The notes under the pieces: generated by a model
Database searches by the model: none
The model's input: only the letters and a program-made list of their open reading frames with translations
What the model was told of the DNA's origin: nothing
Shown: positions 1 through 6,006 of the stretch, one piece after another
Layout: each line of letters starts with the position of its first letter
How positions within the stretch are numbered: position 1 is the stretch's first letter
Program-made: the position numbers and the translations under genes
Assembly: GCA_945897695.1 (NCBI GenBank)
Contig: CAMDGW010000114.1
Span: 1-7,631, forward strand
Length of the DNA stretch: 7,631 bases
DNA from: Pseudobacteriovorax antillogorgiicola
GTDB taxonomy: Bacteria; Bdellovibrionota_B; Oligoflexia; Oligoflexales; RGVZ01
Reading direction: 5' to 3'

Positions 1-1
1 A

Positions 2-748
2 AGTCATGTCCGCCAGCATACAGAACTAGCGTGGGTATTAAACTGCTTTAGTTATATGGGAGAGTTGGGCCGAATGACGCAATTCAAGGATAAAAGTAGT
101 CGTGTAGGTGAAACAATTCCCGTTGGACTCTTTACTTATCCAGTTTTGATGGCGGCCGATATCCTTTTATATCAAAGTGAACTTGTACCAGTTGGTGCAG
201 ATCAGAAACAGCACCTGGAGCTGACGCGGGATGTGGCTATTCGCATGAATAACGTTTATGGCGATCTTTTTAAGGTTCCAGAACCCTATATTCCAAAAGT
301 TGGCGCAAGAATCATGGATTTGCAGGATCCAGAAATTAAGATGAGTAAGAGTGTGTCTTCGGATATGGGGGCCGTATTCTTAAATGATACGCCAAAAGAT
401 ATTGAGAAAAAATTTAAGCGAGCCGTAACCGATTCGGGTACTGAAATTTCCTATGCTCCTGAAAAACCGGGGGTCAGGAATTTGCTGGACATCCAAAGTG
501 CCATTACGGGCCACTCAATCGAAGATCTTGTCACATCTTATGCTGGCAAGATGTATGGGCATCTGAAGGTCGATACTGCTAATATTGTGATGGAAGAACT
601 ACGACCACTTCAGGAGCGTGCGCTTCAATACCTTGCGGACAAGGGTGAGCTTCAGCGCATTCTCAGAGCCGGCGCTGATCGTGCTGCATTAAAGGCAGAG
701 TCTACGTTGAAGGCCGTTTATAGCGCCATTGGATTTGCACCCTACTAA
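2..748 (+). CDS. trpS: Tryptophanyl-tRNA synthetase, 5'-truncated by the window edge
   Basis: This class I aminoacyl-tRNA synthetase charges tRNA-Trp with tryptophan in the cytoplasm. The reading frame is open from base 2, so the visible part is 248 codons and the gene starts upstream of the window; the in-frame ATG at 56 is internal. The frame begins with SHVRQHTELAW, matching the E. coli TrpS region starting near residue 83, so roughly 80-85 residues, including the HIGH motif, are missing. Visible family landmarks are GELGRMTQFKDKS, PVLMAADILLYQ, VPVGADQKQHLELTRD (the Trp/ATP pocket region), VPEPYIPKVGARIMDL, and the KMSKS ATP-binding signature encoded at 338-352. The C-terminal part carries NLLDIQSAITG and GKMYGHLK and ends in TLKAVYSAIGFAPY, the normal family end. 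No frameshift or missing landmark is seen. No terminator follows it; the next gene's promoter starts inside its last codons. Confidence 0.97.
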   Translation, partial: SHVRQHTELAWVLNCFSYMGELGRMTQFKDKSSRVGETIPVGLFTYPVLMAADILLYQSELVPVGADQKQHLELTRDVAIRMNNVYGDLFKVPEPYIPKVGARIMDLQDPEIKMSKSVSSDMGAVFLNDTPKDIEKKFKRAVTDSGTEISYAPEKPGVRNLLDIQSAITGHSIEDLVTSYAGKMYGHLKVDTANIVMEELRPLQERALQYLADKGELQRILRAGADRAALKAESTLKAVYSAIGFAPY

Positions 749-759
749 TCTGCTATAAT
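729..759 (+). promoter_or_regulatory. Predicted sigma70 promoter with extended -10
   Basis: A perfect TATAAT at 754-759 is preceded by TGC (751-753), giving a full extended -10 element. A weak -35, TTGGAT at 729-734, sits 19 bases upstream inside the last codons of trpS. An extended -10 can tolerate a poor -35. The start point would fall near 766, giving a leader of about 38 bases before the ATG at 804. It explains how the downstream exported-protein gene could be expressed independently of trpS. Confidence 0.6.
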
Positions 760-803
760 TTTAGCCTAGACGCTGTAACGTTTAAAACCATGGAGGGTAC
801 AAA

Positions 804-1448
804 ATGATACGTCAGATTTTATTGGGTGCAGCCTTAATCTTGACAACCGGATTTACGTCAAACGCATCGATTCGGCGAGATCCGATGGGTGAGACGGCAA
901 GTTACCAATTAGATAAAAATGGATCTCGTACAACGAGTATGATTCAGTCAGGCTCTGCATTGGCAACCGTCACCGAGTTCCTTCCAGAGCATGAGAATGG
1001 TCCTAGCTATAATGTCAACTTTGATTTTGATTTTGTCGTGCAGTTTTCTGGACGTCAAAAAGGCACCATAAAGTTTATCTTTGGTCAGGACTTTTTCGAA
1101 GAACAGTTTATGGTCACTCTTCGGGAACGCGGAACATACGTAGGTCCAGACTTCAAAATTAATCATGAAGGTTTTGCGGATGCTCGTAACCTTGACGGTA
1201 ATTTTTATCCCCACTGTGACAAAGTTCTTTTTTATGACGTAAAGATTCCAGAATCGTCGGAGGCCGCAGATTTTCTCTATAGATTGGTCGGAATTGATCC
1301 AATGCGTGCAGACAAGCCACCCATTGAGAATTTGAAGATTAAGGCGCATGTTTATCAGGGTGTGCCTGTACTTGGTGCCGTTAAGGTGGACCTTTCTGGG
1401 ATTATTAACGGGATCAATTTTAAAGTTGGCTTAGATTTAAAACGCTAG
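804..1448 (+). CDS. Exported protein of unknown function, signal peptide
   Basis: I do not recognise this 214-residue protein. The ATG at 804 has a strong Shine-Dalgarno, GGAGGG at 792-797, six bases upstream. The N-terminus, MIRQILLGAALILTTGFTSNA, looks like a type I signal peptide: a short basic start, a hydrophobic core, and a possible cleavage after residue 21 (SNA). There is no lipobox. The mature part has alternating hydrophobic residues (YNVNFDFDFVVQFSG, GTIKFIFGQ, KVLFYDVKIPE, LKIKAHVYQGVPVLGAVKVDLSG), which suggests a beta-rich, secreted or periplasmic fold. It has one cysteine, at 138. It does not end in the aromatic residue usual for an outer-membrane beta-barrel. It has its own promoter and is convergent with the histidine kinase, so it is probably a single-gene unit. 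Strong initiation signals and a normal export signal make it a real gene, but no function can be assigned. Confidence 0.85.
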   Translation: MIRQILLGAALILTTGFTSNASIRRDPMGETASYQLDKNGSRTTSMIQSGSALATVTEFLPEHENGPSYNVNFDFDFVVQFSGRQKGTIKFIFGQDFFEEQFMVTLRERGTYVGPDFKINHEGFADARNLDGNFYPHCDKVLFYDVKIPESSEAADFLYRLVGIDPMRADKPPIENLKIKAHVYQGVPVLGAVKVDLSGIINGINFKVGLDLKR

Positions 1449-1459
1449 ATAGTAGCCTG

Positions 1460-3385
1460 CTATGCCGCTTTTTTAAACGAGACAGTCACCCGGGTGCCAT
1501 GGCGCTCGGGTGATTCTGTTTCTGTGACACTGTCAATTGAGATATCACCACCAAATTTTTGCATATAAGACTGAACAAGTGGCATGCCATAGCCGGTACC
1601 CTGTTCGCCCTGTGTTCCCAATCTAGAGGTTGGCTTATCTGCTCTAAAAATATTCGCGAGCATATCTTTAGGAATTCCTATCCCCTGATCGGCAACTGTG
1701 ACGGCGATGCGTTCGTCCATGGTATCTACAATCATTTCGATGGCGCTGCCGGGATGGCTGAATTTAATGGCATTAGAAACCAAATTATTTATGACATTGT
1801 GATTTAAACTGGATGCCTCTGCCATGACGATAAGTCCCTCGACCGATTCTGTGTCATAGACGAGCCGAAGGTTTTTTTTCTGCAATGATTGCTCAAAGGT
1901 GATTTCACATTGTTTGAAAACATCGATTAGGGGAACCTTGCTAAGATGAAGGCTTGATTTGCCGTCTTGAACCGCCCGCATAGATTTGATGTGATCGATT
2001 ATAGTTATTTGGTTCTCTGAGGCTTTGAGAATTTTCTGAAAATACAAGGAGATTTCTGGAAGTCTATTGTCAAAACACTTTGCCATCCCCTTCTGAGCAT
2101 AGGCCATGACTACAGATATTGGGTTGCTTAGATCGTGGCTCAGAACGCGTACAAGTGACTTGAGTTCTTCATTTTTTCCTGCTTCAATCTCAGCTTTGGC
2201 CCTTGCTTCGTCAATCGAACGGACTTTTGCCATGAGTCCTAATGTCAGGAAACACATTTGAATGGCTGGTCCGATTGGTACCATATCAAGCGCAAACCGT
2301 GGTGCCGGTAATGCGAACAGTTGGATGATAAGCCATGGAATCACAGAAAAAATCAGAGTTCCAGTCGCTAGCATGAAGTAACTCGCTTGTGGAATTTTAC
2401 GTCGCCAGGCCTTAAGCGAAGCTGTGGCCGTAAGGATCATCCCGAGAAAAATGAGACGGTCGCCGCCAGCGATTGCAAAATGCGACATTCCTGGAGCAAA
2501 ACTTAGAACGAGTAGCGTTCCAAGACTTAGTATTGTTGCCTGAAACCATTGATTTAACACAGGCATCATGGTGCGAAGTGAAAGGAAAACGGCTGTATGG
2601 TTCAAGACCATCATCGTAACGCTAGGACGAAGCACTTTACCAATTTCTGTTGACGAAATCGGGATCAAACTAAATAAAGGAGAGGCATCCTTGAAACCAA
2701 AACTTACAAATACCAAAGCCAGCATGGACAATGCCATGACTGAGAACCAAGCATAAACCTTGTCGCGAAGCCTATAGGCGAAAACAGCGGAAATTAAAAA
2801 TACAATAAACTCAATTCCCATACAGAATCCGTAAATAAGATTTCGCGATTGAATATAGTCGTTGAAGTCGTCGACTGAAGTTATAGCGAAGTCTGGCTTA
2901 AATGGCCTTGTTGTATGAGCATGCACGATGAGATCAGCGACTTCGCCTGCGGCGAGATTAACGGTAGTTGCAACGAGTCGCTGCTTTATGGATCTATCTT
3001 TTATTAAAAGTTCAGCCCCCGAATGTCCGATCAAATGCGGCCCATTATTGTCTAGGCGATAAACTTCCATATTTTCAAGCGTAAGATTAGAGGCGTGATA
3101 TAGGATGAAGTTCTGGACATCCGTCGTATCATTGCGAAGTGAAAACTTGATCCATTGATAGGCGGCTCCCTGCTCAGTTCTGTAGGGTTTGATCATGGCA
3201 TCATGCCAGTCAAAGGACTGAGCATCCTCAAGTGGCTTTTCTTTTCTGGATTGATAGTATTGGAAGAGCCGCGAAGGCATTAAATGGGTCGGTTCAGAAG
3301 CGTCTTCGATTAACAATGGAACGCCTGCAGACGCAATGTCGGTGAAAGATAAGAGCCATACAACGATGGTGAGCAGACGAAGCAT
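1460..3385 (-). CDS. 7TM-DISM membrane sensor histidine kinase
   Basis: This is a transmembrane sensor kinase that would autophosphorylate on histidine and pass the phosphate to a response regulator. The order over 641 residues is: a signal peptide (residues 1-20, ending ASA); an extracytoplasmic domain at about 27-170 resembling 7TMR-DISMED2 (YQWIKFSLRND and FILYHASNLTLENMEVYRL are typical); about seven membrane helices between 179 and 389 (7TM-DISM); then a HisKA domain with H-box LSHDLSNP (phospho-acceptor His417). The HATPase domain has an N-box NLVSNAIKF (Asn538), a G1 box DQGIGI (566-571) and a G2 box GTGYGMPLV (from 596). All catalytic boxes are intact. There is no receiver domain and no adjacent regulator, so it is an orphan kinase. 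The frame extends upstream to a TTG at 3403, but I chose the ATG at 3385: it has a GAGG site eight bases away and begins directly with the signal peptide. Ligands of DISMED2 domains are mostly unknown, with carbohydrates suggested. Confidence 0.92.
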   Translation of the reverse strand: MLRLLTIVVWLLSFTDIASAGVPLLIEDASEPTHLMPSRLFQYYQSRKEKPLEDAQSFDWHDAMIKPYRTEQGAAYQWIKFSLRNDTTDVQNFILYHASNLTLENMEVYRLDNNGPHLIGHSGAELLIKDRSIKQRLVATTVNLAAGEVADLIVHAHTTRPFKPDFAITSVDDFNDYIQSRNLIYGFCMGIEFIVFLISAVFAYRLRDKVYAWFSVMALSMLALVFVSFGFKDASPLFSLIPISSTEIGKVLRPSVTMMVLNHTAVFLSLRTMMPVLNQWFQATILSLGTLLVLSFAPGMSHFAIAGGDRLIFLGMILTATASLKAWRRKIPQASYFMLATGTLIFSVIPWLIIQLFALPAPRFALDMVPIGPAIQMCFLTLGLMAKVRSIDEARAKAEIEAGKNEELKSLVRVLSHDLSNPISVVMAYAQKGMAKCFDNRLPEISLYFQKILKASENQITIIDHIKSMRAVQDGKSSLHLSKVPLIDVFKQCEITFEQSLQKKNLRLVYDTESVEGLIVMAEASSLNHNVINNLVSNAIKFSHPGSAIEMIVDTMDERIAVTVADQGIGIPKDMLANIFRADKPTSRLGTQGEQGTGYGMPLVQSYMQKFGGDISIDSVTETESPERHGTRVTVSFKKAA

Positions 3386-3393
3386 CAGGCTGT

Positions 3394-3397
3394 CCTC
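3394..3397 (-). promoter_or_regulatory. Shine-Dalgarno that decides the kinase start
   Basis: Read on the minus strand this is GAGG, eight bases before the ATG at 3385. It lies inside the longer TTG-initiated version of the frame (from 3403). It therefore supports initiation at 3385 and a 641-residue kinase rather than a 647-residue one. Confidence 0.6.
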
Positions 3398-3459
3398 GAG
3401 CAAGATATTTCTTTGTCTATCGGGCGAATTAGATCTTTTTTGATGCAGCCAAATAATGA

Positions 3460-3481
3460 TGGCAGTAGTTGAGTCCTGCCA
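3460..3481 (-). terminator. Stem-loop between mutY and the kinase gene, possible weak terminator
   Basis: There is a perfect 6-bp inverted repeat, TGGCAG (3460-3465) and CTGCCA (3476-3481), with a 10-base loop. On the minus strand it follows the mutY stop by 12 bases and is followed by a T-rich stretch (TCATTATTT) instead of a clean T-run. It may be a weak or Rho-assisted end for mutY, or an RNA structure in the leader of the kinase mRNA. The stem is GC-containing but short. Confidence 0.35.
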
Positions 3482-3493
3482 CGGCTTCGTTAG

Positions 3494-4591
3494 TTAAGAA
3501 AAAACCGATGTTTTTTGAAGCAAGTTCCACGCCTTGCGGTCTAGATTGCTGACAAGACTGCTTTCGATTTGTTCAGGGTCAACCAGCCGGTTTTTGGTGA
3601 ATTTGCTAGGAATCATACACTCTGCCGCGACGACCTCGGCCGTTATCTTATGTTTGGTGATAGAGTGTTTGATAGTACCAATTGGTTTTAAAATTTGGAT
3701 GTCATGTAAATTTATCGGTGTCCCATCGGCCACAAAATCGGGTCCCGATGCGATGTTTGTAAGAAAGCCCCACGTGCCCTTGAGAAATTTGGCATCAGGT
3801 GGTCTTTGTACCAGCAAGATCTTGCCCTGATAACGGACAATCTTAAGCTGAAGGTTAATCTCAACAAAATTAATCTTGGATTTGGGAGCGGGTGCGAGGT
3901 GTTGCGAGTGATTTTGGTGTGCAGTGCAAGATTCTGTGATTGGACATCTCGAGCAGTCTGGAGTTGCGGGAGTGCAAACGGTTTGTCCAAGCTCCATCAC
4001 TGCTTGATTGATTGAGCCAGGGTTTCCTTTTGCGCATAGACTATCCATCATCAACTTAAACTCTTTTTTGAGATGAGGGAGATTGGGTTCAGTTCTAATG
4101 TCAAGGATACGACAGAGAACTCGCTCCACATTGCCGTCAACAACTCCATGGGGTTCATTTGCAGTGATCGAAGCTATCGCTGCGGCTGTATATGGACCTA
4201 TACCTGGCAATTCAAGCCAGTCATCATGTGTCGACGGCATTCCTTGGACGCCTTCTGTCAGCGTTATGCAGGCTTTGTGCAGCATGTCAAAGCGCCGATA
4301 GTATCCCAGTCCGCGCACTGCTAAACGGATGTCTTCGGATGAAGCGATTGCTAGTTCGGTGGGTGACGGAAATCTTGTAAGAAAGCGCTCATAAACAGGG
4401 ATAACCGCTTTTATTACGGTTTGCTGGAGCATAATCTCACTAACCCAGACGTGCCATGGATTGAGATGTTTTTTCCATAGGGTTCGCCAGGGTAATGGTC
4501 GTTCGTTTTTGTTGTACCAGTTTAGAAGTTTCTTATGCAAAAAAGAACCATCGAGTTCATGACGAATCAATGGTTCTTTTTTTTGTCTCAC
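3494..4591 (-). CDS. mutY: A/G-specific adenine DNA glycosylase MutY
   Basis: MutY removes adenine mispaired with 8-oxoguanine, preventing G:C to T:A transversions. The 365 residues include LPWR (33-36), the catalytic motif SEIMLQQT with Glu52, the helix-hairpin-helix LPGIGPYTAAAIA (128-140), and VDGNVERVL with catalytic Asp152. The 4Fe-4S cysteines are Cys206, 213, 216 and 222 (C-X6-C-X2-C-X5-C). A Nudix-like C-terminal domain begins near 245. The usual FSH 8-oxoG-recognition loop appears to be ITK here (residues 311-313, within KHSITKHKI). Translation most likely begins at the GTG at 4591, nine bases after a GGAG, and 21 bases after the stop of the upstream basic-protein gene. This gives about 12 residues more than E. 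coli MutY at the N-terminus; that stretch is encoded by a terminator-like hairpin. A TTG at 4540 (codon 18) is an alternative start but lacks a Shine-Dalgarno. Family assignment is firm; the start is less so. Confidence 0.96.
   Translation of the reverse strand: MRQKKEPLIRHELDGSFLHKKLLNWYNKNERPLPWRTLWKKHLNPWHVWVSEIMLQQTVIKAVIPVYERFLTRFPSPTELAIASSEDIRLAVRGLGYYRRFDMLHKACITLTEGVQGMPSTHDDWLELPGIGPYTAAAIASITANEPHGVVDGNVERVLCRILDIRTEPNLPHLKKEFKLMMDSLCAKGNPGSINQAVMELGQTVCTPATPDCSRCPITESCTAHQNHSQHLAPAPKSKINFVEINLQLKIVRYQGKILLVQRPPDAKFLKGTWGFLTNIASGPDFVADGTPINLHDIQILKPIGTIKHSITKHKITAEVVAAECMIPSKFTKNRLVDPEQIESSLVSNLDRKAWNLLQKTSVFS
3499..3516 (-). terminator. A6/T6 hairpin over the last codons of mutY
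   Basis: AAAAAAC (3499-3505) and GTTTTTT (3510-3516) form a perfect 7-bp inverted repeat with a 4-base loop. On the minus strand its T-run ends three bases before the mutY TAA (3494-3496). It has terminator-like geometry but only one G:C pair, so it would be weak alone. It could act with the nearby stem at 3460-3481. Confidence 0.3.
4539..4582 (-). terminator. Intrinsic terminator-like hairpin inside the mutY 5' end
   Basis: AAAAAAGAACCAT (4539-4551) and ATGGTTCTTTTTT (4570-4582) are perfectly complementary over 13 bp. The interior can pair further: after a C/A mismatch, GA (53-54) pairs with TC (67-68), and TTC (56-58) pairs with GAA (64-66), closing a 5-base loop. On the minus strand it gives an A-tract, stem and T6 run about 30 bases after the stop of the basic-protein gene, the usual position for its terminator. 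The symmetric A/T flanks make it terminator-like on the plus strand too. It overlaps mutY codons 4-18. The stem is A/U-rich with three G:C pairs in the main arm, so efficiency may be partial. Confidence 0.65.
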
Positions 4592-4600
4592 GTTCTAGTG

Positions 4601-4604
4601 CTCC
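4601..4604 (-). promoter_or_regulatory. Shine-Dalgarno for the mutY GTG start
   Basis: On the minus strand this reads GGAG, nine bases before the GTG at 4591. It is the only reasonable ribosome-binding site near the beginning of the mutY frame and lies upstream of the hairpin at 4539-4582. It therefore argues that ribosomes translate through that hairpin. Confidence 0.5.
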
Positions 4605-4612
4605 GGAAGCAG

Positions 4613-5080
4613 TTAAGCTTTCGGCTTGCGCTTGGTAGCTGCTTTGCTTGTCGGTGCCTTTGCTTTTTTGACTTTAGCAGCAACTGGAGCGGCTTTTTTC
4701 TTGGCATTTTCGGCGGCATTTTTAGCAGCAGACTTAACCTGGTTTACCGTCTTTTCAACATCGAATCCACGCTTCTCGGCTGCTGTTCTAACAGAAGATG
4801 TCGCTTTTTTGACTGTAGAGCGGACTTTTGACTCAACTTGGTCCACGTTTATTCCGGCTTTTGCAGCGTTCTTCTTGATTTCGCCAACAACTTTATTAAT
4901 GGTTGGCTCAAATTCTTTAAGCTTTTTCTCAAGTATCTTCTCAATCTCTGCGCCGGCAGCAGTGAGGTTTTCCTTGGTCGCGTATGACTTTACTTTTTTT
5001 ACAAGCTCGTCGGAGTCTTTCTTAATCGCATTTTCGAGGTTCTTTAGGTCTTTTTGCAGCTTTTTGATAAAGTCTTTCAT
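4613..5080 (-). CDS. Lys/Ala-rich histone H1-like / PhaF-like basic protein
   Basis: This is a 155-residue, extremely basic, low-complexity protein: 37 lysines (24%), no Cys, no Trp, and Met only at the start. Residues 1-70 look like a charged amphipathic helix or coiled coil (LQKDLKNLENAIKK, EIEKILEKKLKEF). Residues 72-129 contain two degenerate copies of a 29-residue unit, with conserved Gly76/Gly105, Val79/108, Val86/115 and Ser88/117. Residues 125-155 form an Ala/Lys/Pro tail (KKKAAPVAAKVKKAKAP) like those of bacterial H1-like proteins, AlgP and PhaF. Such tails bind DNA without sequence specificity; in PhaF a phasin helix tethers them to PHA granules. The ATG at 5080 has AGGAG (minus strand, 5091-5095) ten bases upstream, plus a good promoter and a terminator of its own. 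A role in nucleoid or granule binding is inferred from composition only; an LEA-like or structural role is also possible. Confidence 0.85.
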   Translation of the reverse strand: MKDFIKKLQKDLKNLENAIKKDSDELVKKVKSYATKENLTAAGAEIEKILEKKLKEFEPTINKVVGEIKKNAAKAGINVDQVESKVRSTVKKATSSVRTAAEKRGFDVEKTVNQVKSAAKNAAENAKKKAAPVAAKVKKAKAPTSKAATKRKPKA

Positions 5081-5108
5081 GATCCGAAGTCTCCTGCTGA
5101 ATGAATGG

Positions 5109-5127
5109 CGGCCTGCTCAGGGGGCCG
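5109..5127 (-). promoter_or_regulatory. GC-rich hairpin at the predicted 5' end of the basic-protein mRNA
   Basis: On the minus strand CGGCC (5127-5123) pairs with GGCCG (5113-5109) across a 9-base loop. The promoter at 5135-5162 would start RNA near 5128, placing this stem at the very 5' end, ahead of the Shine-Dalgarno at 5091-5095 and not overlapping it. Stems in this position are known to slow 5'-end-dependent decay, as in ompA mRNA; that role here is inferred. Confidence 0.4.
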
Positions 5128-5134
5128 GGTTTAA

Positions 5135-5162
5135 CTTATACACCTGTTTTCAGCGATTTCAA
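5135..5162 (-). promoter_or_regulatory. Predicted sigma70 promoter for the basic-protein gene
   Basis: On the minus strand TTGAAA (-35, at 5162-5157) and TATAAG (-10, at 5140-5135) are separated by 16 bases. The -10 matches consensus at five of six positions, the -35 at four or more. It sits in the gap just after the enoyl-CoA hydratase stop codon and gives a leader of about 48 bases. It implies that the basic-protein gene can be transcribed separately from the fatty-acid genes upstream. Confidence 0.6.
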
Positions 5163-5165
5163 ACG

Positions 5166-5957
5166 TTAATCCTGCATAAACTTGGGTGTTCGTTTGCTTA
5201 GGAATGCGTCGATACCCTCTTTGGACTCGTCACGACTAAAACATAGAGCAAACGCGGATGCCTCTGCCGATAGTCCTGCGTCGAGACTCATATGCTGTGC
5301 ATCATGAACCAGGCGTTTTGTTTCGGCCACAGCCATTGGTCCCGTTTTGACAATAGAGTCCACTATTTTGTCGATTTCGGCGTCAAGTTTGTCATCCTCG
5401 ACAACGCGGGAGGCAAGTCCAACGTGGAAGGCCTCCTCCCCCGAGATCATTCGCCCACGGCCTGTTAGCAGCATATCCATGGCGAGGTGAGTTCCCACTC
5501 GTTTTACCAAGCGCTGAGTCCCGCCAAAGCCTGCGACCAAGCCCAGGTTTACCTCTGGTTGGCCAAATCGTGCCGACTTCCCTGCGATGACAAGGTCACA
5601 TGCCATGGCAAGCTCGCAGCCACCCCCGAGTGCAAAGCCGCGAACCTTGGCGACGGTCACCACCGGAAGAGTGGCGATGATATTACCAATGGATTGCCCT
5701 AACTGAGCAAATTCGTGGGCGTGGTCGGGAGTCATCTCTTTCATGCTTGCGATATCAGCCCCGGCAATAAATGCTTTTTCTCCTGACCCTTCAAAAATAA
5801 TCACCCTGTGCTCATCGGTATCGAGGTCCTCGAGCAATGCCTCTTCAATTTCTTCAAGTACAGTTTCGTTGAGCGCATTGAGGGCATCTGGGCGATTAAT
5901 CGTGATGGTCAGGCGTGGTCCTTTGGAAGTCACTTTGATTGTGCTGTAGTCGGTCAT
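5166..5957 (-). CDS. Enoyl-CoA hydratase (crotonase family)
   Basis: This soluble enzyme of the crotonase fold would hydrate trans-2-enoyl-CoA, such as crotonyl-CoA, to (S)-3-hydroxyacyl-CoA in beta-oxidation or C4-CoA metabolism. The 263 residues have the standard length and order: ITINRPDALNALN near the start, the oxyanion-hole strand KAFIAGADIASM (61-72), and FALGGGCELAMACD (108-121) with catalytic Glu115. FGQPEVNLGLVAGFGGTQRL (131-150) supplies the second catalytic Glu, 135. The C-terminal helix region ends in KEGIDAFLSKRTPKF. Having both glutamates favours a true hydratase over isomerase or dehalogenase members. The ATG at 5957 starts where family proteins start, although only a weak purine stretch (AGAAAG) precedes it. 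It lies 49 bases after the 3-hydroxybutyryl-CoA dehydrogenase gene on the same strand, so the two are probably co-transcribed and perhaps translationally linked. Confidence 0.95.
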   Translation of the reverse strand: MTDYSTIKVTSKGPRLTITINRPDALNALNETVLEEIEEALLEDLDTDEHRVIIFEGSGEKAFIAGADIASMKEMTPDHAHEFAQLGQSIGNIIATLPVVTVAKVRGFALGGGCELAMACDLVIAGKSARFGQPEVNLGLVAGFGGTQRLVKRVGTHLAMDMLLTGRGRMISGEEAFHVGLASRVVEDDKLDAEIDKIVDSIVKTGPMAVAETKRLVHDAQHMSLDAGLSAEASAFALCFSRDESKEGIDAFLSKRTPKFMQD

Positions 5958-6006
5958 GTTGGTTGCGTCTTTCTGAATGGTTAAAGTCTATTTGGTTCTT
6001 TAATTG

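Noticed and set aside
948..1349. 133-codon open frame on the minus strand inside the exported-protein gene
   Set aside because: It is antisense to a gene with its own promoter, Shine-Dalgarno and signal peptide. Its translation has no domain-like features, and no ribosome site was seen.
1449..1474. Possible terminator between the convergent genes (ATAG/CTAT stem followed by T6)
   Set aside because: The stem is only 4 bp and is separated from the T-run by five bases; it is too weak to call.
3386..3403. TTG start at 3403 for the histidine kinase
   Set aside because: The extra six residues precede the signal peptide, and the ATG at 3385 has a properly spaced GAGG.
4626..5201. 191-codon plus-strand frame opposite the basic-protein gene
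   Set aside because: It is the Phe/Ser/Ala-rich mirror of Lys-rich codons and spans the promoter region of the real gene; a composition artefact.
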